This document shows positions 44,501 through 54,854 of a DNA stretch of 64,000 bases, in pieces. This stretch comes from an uncultured Pelagibacteraceae bacterium (GTDB lineage: Bacteria; Pseudomonadota; Alphaproteobacteria; Pelagibacterales; Pelagibacteraceae), in the NCBI GenBank assembly GCA_902605865.1, contig CACLEJ010000003.1, positions 94,136 to 158,135 on the forward strand, written 5' to 3'. A model generated the notes under the pieces. It was not told where the DNA came from and did no database searches. It was given only the letters and a program-made list of their open reading frames with translations. Positions within the stretch are counted from its first letter, which is position 1. Every line of letters begins with the position of its first letter. The translations under genes and the position numbers were made by a program.

Positions 44501-45502
44501 ATGAGTCCCATAACTAATTGTATCGTAAACAAAGAGACCAAAAATAGTCCTATATGGTTAATGAGACAGGCGGGAAGATATTTGCCAGAGTTTAGGGAAA
44601 TTAGAAAAGAAAATTTAGATTTTATAAAACTTTGTTTAAATAGTGATTTAGCATCTGAAATTACTCTTCAACCTATTAAAAGATTTGGATTTGATGGAGC
44701 TGTAATATTTTCAGATATTTTAATGTTGCCTTATGGACTTGGCCAAGAAGTAGAGTTTAAAAAAGACTTTGGACCTAAATTAGGAGATATAGATTTAGAA
44801 ATAATAAAAAATATTGATGAAATAAATTTTACTGAAAAAATTTATAAAGTTTACAAAGCAATCACAAAAACATCAAAAGACTCTTTAATGATAAACAGAG
44901 ATATGATTGGATTTGTTGGGGCACCTTGGACAATTTTAGTATACATGATTAATAAATCTTCACCTAAAAAAGGTTTATCAAGTGACTTTTTTAAAGATGA
45001 TTTTTTAATTAATAGATTATTAGGAATAATAGAGAAATTTTTAAAACTCCACATAAAAAATCAAGTTGAAGCTGGCGCTAAAATTATTCAAATTTTTGAC
45101 AGTTGGGCTGGATTATTAAAAGATAAAATTCCAGAGTACATATATATACCTACATTAAATATTGTGGAATATGTAAAAGAATTAGGGGTTCCTGTTATTT
45201 GTTTTCCTAGAGGCATCAAAGATTATAAAAATTTTTGTGATATTGTTAAACCTGATGCTGTAAATATTGATTATGACGTAGACCCAAAGAAGATAGTGAG
45301 TGAAATAAAAATACCAATACAGGGTGGTCTTGACCCAAAAATTTTATTAACAGATCCAAAAACTCTCAAAACAGAAGTTGAAAAATATCTTAGTATTTTT
45401 AAAGATCACCCTTATATTTTTAATTTAGGTCATGGAATTCTCCCTGATACTAAAATTGAAATGGTTGAAGAATTAATCAAAATTGTAAGAAACTATAAAT
45501 GA
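44501..45502 (+). CDS. hemE: uroporphyrinogen decarboxylase
   Basis: Decarboxylates the four acetate side chains of uroporphyrinogen III to coproporphyrinogen III. Signatures: PIWLMRQAGRYLPEFREIR (conserved Arg residues), FSDILMLPYGLG, GFVGAPWTILVYM, QIFDSWAGLL and GGLDPKILLTDPKTL, with HGILPDTKIEMVEEL at the end. 333 residues, slightly short of the usual 340-350. First gene of a rightward set with hemH and hemJ; its upstream region is the candidate origin. Confidence 0.97.
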   Translation: MSPITNCIVNKETKNSPIWLMRQAGRYLPEFREIRKENLDFIKLCLNSDLASEITLQPIKRFGFDGAVIFSDILMLPYGLGQEVEFKKDFGPKLGDIDLEIIKNIDEINFTEKIYKVYKAITKTSKDSLMINRDMIGFVGAPWTILVYMINKSSPKKGLSSDFFKDDFLINRLLGIIEKFLKLHIKNQVEAGAKIIQIFDSWAGLLKDKIPEYIYIPTLNIVEYVKELGVPVICFPRGIKDYKNFCDIVKPDAVNIDYDVDPKKIVSEIKIPIQGGLDPKILLTDPKTLKTEVEKYLSIFKDHPYIFNLGHGILPDTKIEMVEELIKIVRNYK

Positions 45503-46491
45503 CACCAGATCACCCAAAAATTAATTACGGTAAGACAGGTATTTTAATTGTAAATCTTGGTACTCCTGACTCAACAAATTGGTTAGATATTAGAAAATAT
45601 TTAAAGGAATTCTTGTCAGACAGACGAGTAATAGAAGTAAATCCTTTTATCTGGCAGGTAATACTTAACTTATTCATACTTACTTTTAGACCTTCCAAAA
45701 CAGCGAAGGCTTACAAGGAAATATGGATGGAAGATAAAAATATGTCTCCTTTAAGATATTTTACAGAAAGCCAATCAGAAAAATTATCTAAACAAATAGG
45801 CAACGAAAATTTAATTGTAGATTTTGCTATGAGGTATGGAAATCCAAGTATTAATAGCAAAATTCAAGGTCTTCAAGAAAAAGGCTGTGAAAATTTAATT
45901 GTACTTCCTTTGTATCCACAATATGCAGCCGCAACTACAGCAACAGTTTGTGATGAGGTTTATAGAACTTTAATGAAAATGAGATGGCAACCAAATCTTA
46001 AGATAATCCCTCATTACGAGTCTGAGCCTCTTTATATTGAAGCAATCAAAAATAGTATTGTAAAAAAAATTAGTGAAATTAATTGGCAGCCTGATTTAAT
46101 AATTGCATCTTATCATGGGATTCCTAAAAAATATTTTGATAAAGGAGATCCTTATCATTGCTATTGTCACAAAACTACTAGACTGATTTCTGAAAAATTT
46201 TCAGATATTAAAATTATGACAACATTTCAATCAAGATTTGGTCCTCAAGAATGGTTACAGCCTTATACTGACAAAACCTTCGAAACCCTGCCTAAAGAAG
46301 GTAAAAAAAATATTTTAGTTATTTGCCCTGGATTTTCATCAGATTGTGTAGAAACTTTAGAGGAAATATTAATTCAAGGAAAAGAAAGTTTTATTAAATC
46401 AGGTGGAAAAAATTTTGAGATGATTCCGTGTTTAAATGATAATGAGGATCATATTAATTTATTCAAATATCTTATTTCAAAAAATTTATAA
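45499..46491 (+). CDS. hemH: ferrochelatase
   Basis: Inserts Fe2+ into protoporphyrin IX. The 330-residue protein shows GILIVNLGTPDS, KEFLSDRRVIE, VDFAMRYGNPSI, VLPLYPQYAAATTATV, IIASYHGIPKKYFDKGDPYHCYCHKTT with the metal-binding His, and TFQSRFGPQEWLQPYTD with ICPGFSSDCVETLEEI. No C-terminal membrane helix is seen, as in most proteobacteria. ATGA overlap with hemE. Confidence 0.97.
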   Translation: MTPDHPKINYGKTGILIVNLGTPDSTNWLDIRKYLKEFLSDRRVIEVNPFIWQVILNLFILTFRPSKTAKAYKEIWMEDKNMSPLRYFTESQSEKLSKQIGNENLIVDFAMRYGNPSINSKIQGLQEKGCENLIVLPLYPQYAAATTATVCDEVYRTLMKMRWQPNLKIIPHYESEPLYIEAIKNSIVKKISEINWQPDLIIASYHGIPKKYFDKGDPYHCYCHKTTRLISEKFSDIKIMTTFQSRFGPQEWLQPYTDKTFETLPKEGKKNILVICPGFSSDCVETLEEILIQGKESFIKSGGKNFEMIPCLNDNEDHINLFKYLISKNL

Positions 46492-46494
46492 ATA

Positions 46495-46929
46495 ATGACC
46501 GGCTACCTTTTGTTCAAATCACTCCATTTAATTGCAGTAATTTCTTGGATGGCAGGACTTTTATATTTGCCAAGAATTTTTGTTTATCATGTGGAAAATT
46601 TTGAAAAAGAGCAAACTACTGAGATTTTTGAAACTATGGAAAGAAAACTTTATAATTACATAATGCGACCTGCCATGATTTTATCCTGGCTTTTTGGTAT
46701 TATATTAATTTGGATAAATGGGATTGAAACTTTCGCTTCTCTATGGCTACAGCTTAAAATCGTCTTAGTAATAGTTTTGACGATTTACCATGAATACCTT
46801 GGAAAATGTATCCGGCTGCTTAAGTCAAAAGAAAATACTAAATCTTCCAAATTTTATAGAATAATTAATGAAATTCCTACTGTATTACTTATTTTTATTG
46901 TATTTATTGTAGTTTTTAAACCTATCTAG
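46495..46929 (+). CDS. hemJ: protoporphyrinogen IX oxidase HemJ
   Basis: Membrane-bound protoporphyrinogen oxidase. The 144-residue protein has four membrane segments and the family features LLFKSLHLIAVISWMAGLLYLPRIFVYH with the conserved His in segment one, LYNYIMRPAMILSWLFGIILIW and LKIVLVIVLTIYHEYLGKCIR. Position after hemE and hemH supports the activity; together the three genes convert uroporphyrinogen III close to heme, missing only coproporphyrinogen oxidase here. Confidence 0.92.
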   Translation: MTGYLLFKSLHLIAVISWMAGLLYLPRIFVYHVENFEKEQTTEIFETMERKLYNYIMRPAMILSWLFGIILIWINGIETFASLWLQLKIVLVIVLTIYHEYLGKCIRLLKSKENTKSSKFYRIINEIPTVLLIFIVFIVVFKPI

Positions 46930-46987
46930 GGTTGAAATTTTTATTTCAATATATATATTTGATCTATCTTAAACAAAACTCCCAACA

Positions 46988-48259
46988 ATGAACATTCAAG
47001 AACTAAAAGAAAAAAGCTCTGAAAAATTAATTACTGAAGCTGAAAAGCTTGGAATAGAAAATGCTAGTACTTTACGTAGGCAAGAAATCTACTTTGCAAT
47101 TTTAAAAAAACTTGCAGAAAAAGGAGAAGAGATAACTGGTGGCGGAGTTTTACAACTCTTACAAGATGGTTTTGGTTTTCTTAGAGCAATGGAGTCGAAT
47201 TATTTACCAGGAGCAGATGATATATATGTAAGTCCAAGTCAGATAAGAAGATTTGGATTGAGAACTGGAGATACAGTTGAGGGACCTATTAGATCTCCTA
47301 AGGATGGAGAAAGATATTTTGCACTTCTTCAAGTCAGTAAGATAAATTTTGAAGAACCAGATAAATTTAAGCATAAAATTGCTTTTGACAACTTAACGCC
47401 TCTATACCCAAACAAACAATTAGGTATGGAAGTTGAAACAAATAAAATTGAAAAAAAACCTGACTTAACTCCGAGACTAATTGATTTGGTTAGTCCAATT
47501 GGTAAGGGACAAAGATCTTTAATTATATCTCCCCCTAAAGCTGGAAAAACCATGATTTTACAAAGTATAGCAAATTCTATTACTGCCAATCATCCTGAAT
47601 GTTATTTAATGGTTTTGTTAATAGATGAAAGGCCTGAAGAAGTAACAGACATGCAAAGGACCGTTAAGGGTGAAGTTATAAGTTCAACTTTTGATGAACC
47701 TGCTCAACGCCATGTTGCTGTTGCTGAAATGGTTATAGAAAAAGCTAAAAGACTTACGGAACACAAAAAAGATGTTGTGATACTTTTAGATTCTATAACA
47801 AGATTAGGAAGAGCATATAATGCTGTTGTCCCAAGTTCAGGTAAAGTTTTAACAGGTGGTGTAGATGCTAATGCCCTTCAGAGACCAAAGAGGTTTTTTG
47901 GAGCAGCTAGAAATATTGAGGAAGGTGGGTCTTTAACAATCATAGCTACAGCACTTATTGATACAGGAAGTAGAATGGACGAGGTCATTTTTGAAGAATT
48001 TAAAGGTACTGGAAATAGTGAAACTATTTTAGATAGAAAAATTTCAGAGAAAAGAATATATCCTGCAATTGATATTACAAAGTCAGGAACCAGAAGAGAG
48101 GAACTTATTTTTGATAAAAATGATTTACAAAAAATGAATGTTTTAAGAAGAATTATTGCACCAATGGGTTCTATGGATGCAATAGACTTTATTAATTCTA
48201 AATTAAAGACTACTAAAAATAATGCGGAATTCTTTAATTCAATGAATAAGCCATCATAA
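46988..48259 (+). CDS. rho: transcription termination factor Rho
   Basis: Hexameric RNA helicase that ends transcription. The 423-residue protein has the N-terminal Rho domain ([26 protein letters not shown], then RNA-binding OSB fold with [35 protein letters not shown]), Walker [15 protein letters not shown] (in place of GPPKAGKT) and [15 protein letters not shown]; it ends in [14 protein letters not shown]. The rho-hemJ-hemH-hemE order is the reverse side of the alphaproteobacterial origin cluster. Confidence 0.97.
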   Translation: MNIQELKEKSSEKLITEAEKLGIENASTLRRQEIYFAILKKLAEKGEEITGGGVLQLLQDGFGFLRAMESNYLPGADDIYVSPSQIRRFGLRTGDTVEGPIRSPKDGERYFALLQVSKINFEEPDKFKHKIAFDNLTPLYPNKQLGMEVETNKIEKKPDLTPRLIDLVSPIGKGQRSLIISPPKAGKTMILQSIANSITANHPECYLMVLLIDERPEEVTDMQRTVKGEVISSTFDEPAQRHVAVAEMVIEKAKRLTEHKKDVVILLDSITRLGRAYNAVVPSSGKVLTGGVDANALQRPKRFFGAARNIEEGGSLTIIATALIDTGSRMDEVIFEEFKGTGNSETILDRKISEKRIYPAIDITKSGTRREELIFDKNDLQKMNVLRRIIAPMGSMDAIDFINSKLKTTKNNAEFFNSMNKPS

Positions 48260-48323
48260 TTATTCTTTCAAATTTTTTTATTTATAATTTATAGTATTTA
48301 TCATTTAAAATTATTATTTAATC

Positions 48324-50027
48324 ATGTTAGATAAAATTTTCTTGGATAGTATTAAACAATTATTTATAAAAAAAAAATATCTAGAGGTTATTTCAAGGGT
48401 TGAAGAAAACTACGATTTAAATGATAGACCTCCAGGTCTATCAAACCTTTGCGCTATTTCAAAAATATTAAAACCAAACATTACTAAAGACGATATTATT
48501 TCTGCTTTAAATGATTTTGAGCACTGTTACAGAAAGTCAGATATTAATCCTCTAAAGGTTGAAGCATTGTGTAATTATATAACTGCATGCGTAAAGAACT
48601 CTCAAAAATATATCGAAATAACCAAATACTTTAAAAAAGCAAAAGAAATGTACCAAGAATGTGAAAAAGAAATCGGCTATAACGAAAAATTATTTATGCA
48701 CGGAGTAGACTTATTTAAGTATTCCCTTGACCATAAAAAGAATAGAAAATTATTAAAAGAATTAATAAATAATAATACTAAATCTAAAATTATTGCATGT
48801 GCATATAGTTATATGAGTAACTATACTTATGATTGGAACCAGAAAGATTATTTTGAATATTCAAAAAAATTTAAAGATTTTTTTCCTAAATATACAACAA
48901 AAAATACTGATGAAATTAATTATGAAAAAAACAAAAAAATTAAAATAGGTTTTGTTTCTAAAGATTTTGCAGCAAACCATTCAATTACTTACTTCTTAAA
49001 AGATACTCTTAAACATTTAAATCAGAGTAAATTTGAAACATATGGAGTTTCTTTAAGTGATGATATTTTTTTAAAGGGATCTTCGTTGGAATTGAAAAAT
49101 AATTTTGATAAGTGGCTTAATTTTACTAACCTAAAAAATGAAGAAATTATAAATGAACTTCAGTCCCATAGAATTGAAATTTTAATTGATTTTATGGGGT
49201 TGTATCATGCTGATCGAATAGAAATTTTCAATTCAAGGGTTTCCCCATTACAAATTTCATGGCTTGGTTATCCTAATACTGTTGGTTTTCCAACAATAGA
49301 TTATTTAGTAACAGATAAAAATTTAATTAAAAAAAATGAAGAGAAACTCTATGTTGAGAAAACTATTAATCTACCAAATATATGGAATTGTCACTCCGGT
49401 TTTAAATTTGATAGAGAATTTACAGAGTCGCCATTTAAAAAAAATAAGTATATTACATTTGGTTCATTTAATAATTTTTTAAAAATATCTGATGACGTTG
49501 TTGAAGTTTGGAGCAAAATATTAAAAAAAGTAAATCACTCAAAATTAATTTTAAAATCCTCACTTAATTTAAATAATGAATTTATTTTAGAAAAGTTTGA
49601 AGAATATGGAGTTCATAATTCTATTGAATTTTATGCGAAACAGGATTTCTTAAATGTAGAAAATCATATAAAGTTATATAAAGAAGTTGATATTGCTCTT
49701 GATACTTTTCCATATAATGGTGTAACTACAACATTTGAAGCACTTTGGTCAGGTGTACCAGTTATTGTAATGAAAGGTTATAACATGAATTCTAGATGTG
49801 GGGAAAGTATCTTAATAAATGCAAAAATTGAGTCATTTTTGTCTTCAAACAAAGAAGAATATGTAAATAAAGCAGTAGATTTATCCAATGACCGTGACAA
49901 ACTTGAAGCAGAAAGGAAAAATATTTTTGAAAATATACTAAAATCTTCTTTATTCGACTCTAAGCAATTTTCAACAGACTTCCAAAATGAAATATTTAAA
50001 GTTTATAATCGAAAATTAGACAACTAA
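48324..50027 (+). CDS. O-GlcNAc transferase (SPINDLY/GT41-like) family protein
   Basis: A 567-residue protein. Residues 1-190 are helical repeat-like; the C-terminal half is the glycosyltransferase domain of the OGT/SPINDLY family: KIKIGFVSKDFAANHSITYFLKDTL, IDFMGLYHADRIEIFNSRVSPLQISWLGYPNTVGFPTIDYLVTDK, YITFGSFNNFLKISDDVVEVWSKILKK and ALDTFPYNGVTTTFEALWSGVPVIVMKG. Likely uses a UDP- or GDP-sugar to modify a protein or glycan. Inserted between rho and mnmE, with a sulfotransferase facing it; the two may act on one surface polymer. Confidence 0.88.
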   Translation: MLDKIFLDSIKQLFIKKKYLEVISRVEENYDLNDRPPGLSNLCAISKILKPNITKDDIISALNDFEHCYRKSDINPLKVEALCNYITACVKNSQKYIEITKYFKKAKEMYQECEKEIGYNEKLFMHGVDLFKYSLDHKKNRKLLKELINNNTKSKIIACAYSYMSNYTYDWNQKDYFEYSKKFKDFFPKYTTKNTDEINYEKNKKIKIGFVSKDFAANHSITYFLKDTLKHLNQSKFETYGVSLSDDIFLKGSSLELKNNFDKWLNFTNLKNEEIINELQSHRIEILIDFMGLYHADRIEIFNSRVSPLQISWLGYPNTVGFPTIDYLVTDKNLIKKNEEKLYVEKTINLPNIWNCHSGFKFDREFTESPFKKNKYITFGSFNNFLKISDDVVEVWSKILKKVNHSKLILKSSLNLNNEFILEKFEEYGVHNSIEFYAKQDFLNVENHIKLYKEVDIALDTFPYNGVTTTFEALWSGVPVIVMKGYNMNSRCGESILINAKIESFLSSNKEEYVNKAVDLSNDRDKLEAERKNIFENILKSSLFDSKQFSTDFQNEIFKVYNRKLDN

Positions 50028-50887
50028 TTCTTTGATAAATATCCGAGCTCCATCATTTCTTCTCGAAATTCTTTCTCAATATCTTCTTTTGTTTTACTAT
50101 CTAGTAATTTTTCCCATTTATTTGCTGGACCAAGATTGAAAAACCTTTTTATTTGGCCTGTTTTCTTATCTTTAACAGCTTCTTTAAAACCACAATTGCC
50201 TTCTATCTCTTTTAGATTTTCAAAAGAATTTGATTTAATTGCAAAATCAATTTTTTCTTCCTCGAATTTCTTTCGCATCAATTCAGATAAATAAGTACAA
50301 ATTTTTCGAAATTCTATCTCTGGCTCAGAGATTAACTTTTCATATTTAATCAAAAGATAGTTTTTTTTAAATTGTTTCCAGGAATTATAGTTATTTTTCC
50401 AAGATGAAATCAATGTCAGCATATCTTTATTTTTATTGATATCGTTTTTATCAAACTCTTTATGTAATACTTTATTTTCGCTAAATAAAAATCTTTTTGC
50501 TTCTAAATAATTTTCTTTAGAATAGTGGTGTAAAATTGAAGAAACTACATTTCTAGGATCCCTTACTATATGAATTACTCCTAAAGAGTTTTCATGATTT
50601 GTAAAAAGTGAATTATTAATCTTACACAATGCATGATGAGTTTTAAAAAATTTTATTTTATTATCACTATTGATTATTCTCTGTGATTTAATCCAGTTAG
50701 ACGAAATTTCTTGGAGGTTATCAATATCATTTACTAGATTGTTGAAATGGGATCTTAATGGATACTGTGGTATATTATATAACCCACTTAAATTTGCTTC
50801 ATTATTTTTATTAAATAGTAAAGAGACTAAAAATGAACGAACCCAAGTATTTCCACTTTTAGGGTATGAAGCCAACCAAATAATCAT
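50024..50887 (-). CDS. sulfotransferase domain protein
   Basis: A 287-residue protein with the PAPS-binding loop WLASYPKSGNTWVRSFLVSLLF (near the N-terminus), LGVIHIVRDPRNVVSSILHHYSKENY and a C-terminal segment RFFNLGPANKWEKLLDSKTKEDIEKEF that closes the cofactor site, as in estrogen-type sulfotransferases. The acceptor is unknown. Convergent with the GT41-like gene, sharing the CTAA stop at 50024-50027, and divergent from mnmE. Confidence 0.92.
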   Translation of the reverse strand: MIIWLASYPKSGNTWVRSFLVSLLFNKNNEANLSGLYNIPQYPLRSHFNNLVNDIDNLQEISSNWIKSQRIINSDNKIKFFKTHHALCKINNSLFTNHENSLGVIHIVRDPRNVVSSILHHYSKENYLEAKRFLFSENKVLHKEFDKNDINKNKDMLTLISSWKNNYNSWKQFKKNYLLIKYEKLISEPEIEFRKICTYLSELMRKKFEEEKIDFAIKSNSFENLKEIEGNCGFKEAVKDKKTGQIKRFFNLGPANKWEKLLDSKTKEDIEKEFREEMMELGYLSKN

Positions 50888-50933
50888 TAAGAAAATTATA
50901 TAATTATGATTAATATAAAACTATAATAATAAA

Positions 50934-52265
50934 ATGACTATATATGCGCTTTCCTCAGGAGCAGGAGTTTCAGGAATTGCTGTCATTCGAATATCTGGGA
51001 AAGATACTTTAAAAATAATTAATCAGGTATCTGATGGTAAACCGCCAATTGCTCGAGTGGCTACAATTAAAAAATTCAATAAAATCAATACTTCTGAACT
51101 AATTGATGAAGGTATATTGATATGGTTTCCAGGGCCTGAGAGCTACACAGGTGAAGATATGGCTGAAATCCATGTTCATGGAAGCATCGCTGTAGTAAGG
51201 GCAATTTTGGATCAACTATCAAAAATTGAAAATTGTCGATTAGCTGAGCCTGGTGAATTTACAAAAATTGCTTTTCAAAATGAAAAAATAAATCTTCTAA
51301 AAGCTGAGAGTATTGCAGATCTAATTTCTGCTGAAACTGAAATTCAAAGACAACAAGCTATTAAAATTATGAGTGGGAAAAGTTCAGATAAATTTAACTT
51401 ACTAAGAGAAAAGCTTTTAAAAATTTTATCAAACATTGAAGCTAAAATTGATTTTCCTGAGGAAGATCTCCCAGATGATGTAATTAAAAATATAAAAAAT
51501 GATTCTGAAAAAATAAGAAACGAAATTGAAAAAATTTTAAATGATGAAAAAGTTGGAGAAAGAATTAGAGAAGGATTTAAGATTGCAATCATTGGACCAG
51601 CCAATGCAGGAAAATCTTCTTTGTTAAATTATCTTTCTAACAGAGATGTAGCTATCGTTTCAGAAATTGCTGGAACAACTAGAGATGTTATCGAAGCCCA
51701 TTTAAACTTGGATGGGTATCCAGTTGTGATTTCTGATACTGCTGGGATTAGAGAATCTCAAGATGAGATAGAAAAAAAAGGAATTAAATTAGCCCTTAAA
51801 CGTGCTGAGGATGCTGATTTAAACATAATAGTAATAGAGTCAAAAAGTGTTGATTTTACTGGATTTTTGAATGATTTAGCGAGTGAAAAATCAATAATTG
51901 TTATTAATAAAATAGATCTTGGTTATAAAAATATTAATCATCAAATTGAAAAATTTAATCCAATTTTTTTATCAATTAAAAATGAAACTAATTTAGATGA
52001 ATTGATAAATCGAATAAAAGATAAGTTAAAAAATAAATTTGTAAGTTCAAACGAAACTCTAATTACTCGAGAAAGGCATAGACAAAGCTTAGAGGCTTGT
52101 GTTCAAAATTTAAAAGATTTTGAGGAAAAAAATTCGATAGAAGATTTTGATAAAGCTGCAGAGGATTTAAGGTTAGCAACAAGACATCTAGGTATGATTG
52201 TTGGTAAAGTAGATGTTGAAGAAATATTAGGTTCCATTTTTAGTGATTTTTGTATAGGCAAATAA
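50934..52265 (+). CDS. mnmE: tRNA modification GTPase MnmE
   Basis: Works with MnmG to place a carboxymethylaminomethyl group on U34 of tRNAs. The 443-residue protein has the N-terminal THF-binding domain (TIYALSSGAGVSGIAVIRISG, FPGPESYTGEDMAEIHVHGS), then the GTPase domain with P-loop GPANAGKSSLLN, AGTTRD and DTAGIRE, and the C-terminal CIGK with the catalytic Cys. mnmG follows after 76 bases, forming the MnmE-MnmG pair. Confidence 0.97.
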   Translation: MTIYALSSGAGVSGIAVIRISGKDTLKIINQVSDGKPPIARVATIKKFNKINTSELIDEGILIWFPGPESYTGEDMAEIHVHGSIAVVRAILDQLSKIENCRLAEPGEFTKIAFQNEKINLLKAESIADLISAETEIQRQQAIKIMSGKSSDKFNLLREKLLKILSNIEAKIDFPEEDLPDDVIKNIKNDSEKIRNEIEKILNDEKVGERIREGFKIAIIGPANAGKSSLLNYLSNRDVAIVSEIAGTTRDVIEAHLNLDGYPVVISDTAGIRESQDEIEKKGIKLALKRAEDADLNIIVIESKSVDFTGFLNDLASEKSIIVINKIDLGYKNINHQIEKFNPIFLSIKNETNLDELINRIKDKLKNKFVSSNETLITRERHRQSLEACVQNLKDFEEKNSIEDFDKAAEDLRLATRHLGMIVGKVDVEEILGSIFSDFCIGK

Positions 52266-52341
52266 GTATTGAATTTGCTTGTTTTTTGAACATTTTTAAG
52301 TGTTTTCTTGTAAATTTTAAGATCAATAATAAATTAATCCC

Positions 52342-54213
52342 ATGAAAAATGAGTTATCATTTGATGTAGTTGTGATTGGTGGTGGTCATGCTGGTTGTGA
52401 AGCTGCTGCAGCATCTGCCAGATTGGGCGTAAATACTGCCTTATTTACCCATAAATTTGATACTATTGGAGAGATGTCTTGTAATCCAGCTATTGGGGGA
52501 TTGGGCAAAGGTCATCTTGTTAGAGAGATAGATGCATTAGATGGTGTAATGGGTGAAGTTGCAGACAAATCAGGAATACAATTTCGTTTATTGAATAGAA
52601 GTAGAGGCCCAGCTGTGCGTGGGCCAAGAACTCAAAGTGATAGATCGTTATATAAGAAATATATGCAAGAAAAACTTGTAAATTACTGTAATTTATGCAT
52701 TTTTTCTGATCCTGTAATTAAGTTTATTTTTGATAAAAACGATATAATCGGTTTTATTACACAAGAAGGTAAAAAAGTACTATCATCAAAAGTAATCCTT
52801 ACAACTGGAACTTTTTTAAATGGTTTAATTCACATTGGTGAAGAAAAAACACCTGCAGGAAGATTTAATGAAAAACCTTCAACAGGTTTAAGTGAACAAT
52901 TAGAAAAATATGATTTTAAAATTGGAAGATTAAAAACAGGTACACCTCCAAGACTTGATGCAACGACAATTAATTTTGAAAAACTTGAAGAGCAGCATGC
53001 AGATGAAGACCCATATTTTTTTTCTTTCCTCACAAAAAAAAATATCAACAGACAAATTTCATGTAGGATGACTTATACCAATCAAGCAGTGCATAAGATC
53101 ATTTCTAAAAATATAAAAAGTAGTGCTATGTACTCAGGAAGTATCCAAGGAGTTGGTCCTAGATACTGTCCATCAATAGAAGATAAAATTGTAAAGTTTG
53201 CAGATAAGCAAAAGCATCAAATATTTTTAGAGCCAGAAGGTCTGAATGATAATACAATTTACCCTAATGGAATTTCAACCTCTCTTCCTGCTGAAATACA
53301 GCAAGAAATATGCCATAATATCAATGGTTTAGAAAGTGTTAAAATTTTAAGGCCTGGATATGCAATAGAATATGATTTTGTGGACCCAAGGGAATTGTTC
53401 CTAACTTTAGAGACAAAAAAAATTAAAAATCTATACCTTGCAGGACAAATAAATGGAACAACAGGCTACGAGGAAGCTGCAGCGCAAGGATTGATAGCCG
53501 GCATAAATGCTGCTCTCTCTATTAGGGGTAAAGAACCATTTATACTTGATAGATCTGAAGCATACATAGGTGTTATGATAGATGATTTAGTTACAAAAGG
53601 AGTTGCAGAACCCTATAGAATGTTCACATCAAGGGCAGAATACAGATTATCTTTGAGATCTGATAATGCAGATATTCGACTTACCCAAAAAGGAATTGAT
53701 ATTGGTTTAATATTAGATGAGAGGAAAATTATATTTAAAGAGAAAGCTTTAAAATTGGAAAAAAGTCTTAAAAAGATGGAAAATTCGCTAATTTCACCAT
53801 CAAAAGCATCTAAATTTGGAATAAACATTGCAAAAGACGGCGTTAAAAGAAATGCAATAGAAATATTAAGGCAAAAGTCAGTAAATATGAGTAAAATTAG
53901 GGATATTTGGCCAGAAATTGAATATGTTTCACGTGAAATTGATGAGCAAATTGAGATAAAGGCTCATTATAAAGGTTATTTAAAGAAACAAAATGCAGAT
54001 ATTTTAGCATTCAAAAGGGATGAGAATCTTAAAATACCAGAAAATCTAAATTATGATCAATTTTCTGGATTATCAAATGAAGTTAAGTCAAAATTTAAGG
54101 AAATAAAGCCAAAAACACTCGGTCAGGCACTTAGAATAGATGGAATTACTCCAGCAGCAGTATATATTTTGTTGTCTCATGTCAAAAGAAAGTCTATTAA
54201 GCATATAGCTTGA
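52342..54213 (+). CDS. mnmG: tRNA uridine-5-carboxymethylaminomethyl modification enzyme MnmG (GidA)
   Basis: FAD- and NADH-using partner of MnmE. The 623-residue protein begins [23 protein letters not shown] and has [54 protein letters not shown] and the C-terminal tRNA-binding part ending [14 protein letters not shown] sequence ([13 protein letters not shown]). A parS-like sequence (53925-53940) is embedded in its last third. rsmG overlaps its stop by 4 bases. Confidence 0.98.
   Translation: MKNELSFDVVVIGGGHAGCEAAAASARLGVNTALFTHKFDTIGEMSCNPAIGGLGKGHLVREIDALDGVMGEVADKSGIQFRLLNRSRGPAVRGPRTQSDRSLYKKYMQEKLVNYCNLCIFSDPVIKFIFDKNDIIGFITQEGKKVLSSKVILTTGTFLNGLIHIGEEKTPAGRFNEKPSTGLSEQLEKYDFKIGRLKTGTPPRLDATTINFEKLEEQHADEDPYFFSFLTKKNINRQISCRMTYTNQAVHKIISKNIKSSAMYSGSIQGVGPRYCPSIEDKIVKFADKQKHQIFLEPEGLNDNTIYPNGISTSLPAEIQQEICHNINGLESVKILRPGYAIEYDFVDPRELFLTLETKKIKNLYLAGQINGTTGYEEAAAQGLIAGINAALSIRGKEPFILDRSEAYIGVMIDDLVTKGVAEPYRMFTSRAEYRLSLRSDNADIRLTQKGIDIGLILDERKIIFKEKALKLEKSLKKMENSLISPSKASKFGINIAKDGVKRNAIEILRQKSVNMSKIRDIWPEIEYVSREIDEQIEIKAHYKGYLKKQNADILAFKRDENLKIPENLNYDQFSGLSNEVKSKFKEIKPKTLGQALRIDGITPAAVYILLSHVKRKSIKHIA
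53925..53940. other. parS-like site inside mnmG
   Basis: TGTTTCACGTGAAATT matches the ParB-binding palindrome at 14 of 16 positions; only the last two bases differ. It lies 332 bases left of the perfect site at 54257 and within a coding frame (YVSREI). Confidence 0.6.
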
Positions 54214-54854
54214 TTGATTCGAAAATAATTAAAATAGATAAAATTTATCTCCCAAATGTTTCACGTGAAACACTTAAGGAGTTGGGTGACTATTCTCAGT
54301 CAATTTTGAGTACAAATAAGAAAATAAATTTAATAAGTTCAAGTACAGAAAAGTCAATAAATACAAGGCATATTTATGATAGTGCACAAACTATTGAATT
54401 TATTGATAAAAATGACATAAAGATATGTACTGATCTTGGGTCTGGCGCAGGGCTCCCTAGTATAGTTTTAGGTATTTTGATGAAATCAAAAAGACAAGGT
54501 TTTAAGCTAATTTTTTATGAAAAGAGCTTTCATAAGAGCAATTTTTTGGAAGAGATGGTAAAAAAGTTCAAATTAAAAGCTGAAATTAACCAAAAAAATA
54601 TTTTCGAAGAAAAAAATTTAGTAACAGATGTAATAATTTGCCGAGCATTCAAACCTTTGCCTGTGATTTTTGATATAGCAACAAAAAATTTTAAATATTT
54701 TAAATACATAGTCATGTATTTAGGAAGGAGTGGAAAAAAAATTTTAAAAGAAGCCTCTACAAAATGGAAATTTGATATAGAGGAAATGAAAAGTCTTACA
54801 AGTGATGAGTCATCAGTAGTAAAAATTTCTAATTTGAAAAAAAAATATGAGTAA
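54210..54854 (+). CDS. rsmG: 16S rRNA (guanine-N7)-methyltransferase RsmG (GidB)
   Basis: Methylates G527 of 16S rRNA with SAM. The 214-residue protein starts with TTG at 54210, which overlaps the mnmG stop (TTGA); no ATG is nearby, and the conserved [43 protein letters not shown] supports this start. The SAM loop is [19 protein letters not shown]. The N-terminal residues NVSRETLK are coded by DNA that also forms the perfect parS palindrome. Overlaps the parA start by 8 bases. Confidence 0.93.
   Translation: MIDSKIIKIDKIYLPNVSRETLKELGDYSQSILSTNKKINLISSSTEKSINTRHIYDSAQTIEFIDKNDIKICTDLGSGAGLPSIVLGILMKSKRQGFKLIFYEKSFHKSNFLEEMVKKFKLKAEINQKNIFEEKNLVTDVIICRAFKPLPVIFDIATKNFKYFKYIVMYLGRSGKKILKEASTKWKFDIEEMKSLTSDESSVVKISNLKKKYE
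54257..54272. other. perfect parS site (ParB-binding palindrome)
   Basis: TGTTTCACGTGAAACA is a perfect 16-base palindrome and equals the known bacterial parS consensus. It lies in the 5' part of rsmG, 575 bases before parA, and about 10 kb from the candidate oriC. It is the obvious target for the ParB encoded at 55644-56495. Confidence 0.92.
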
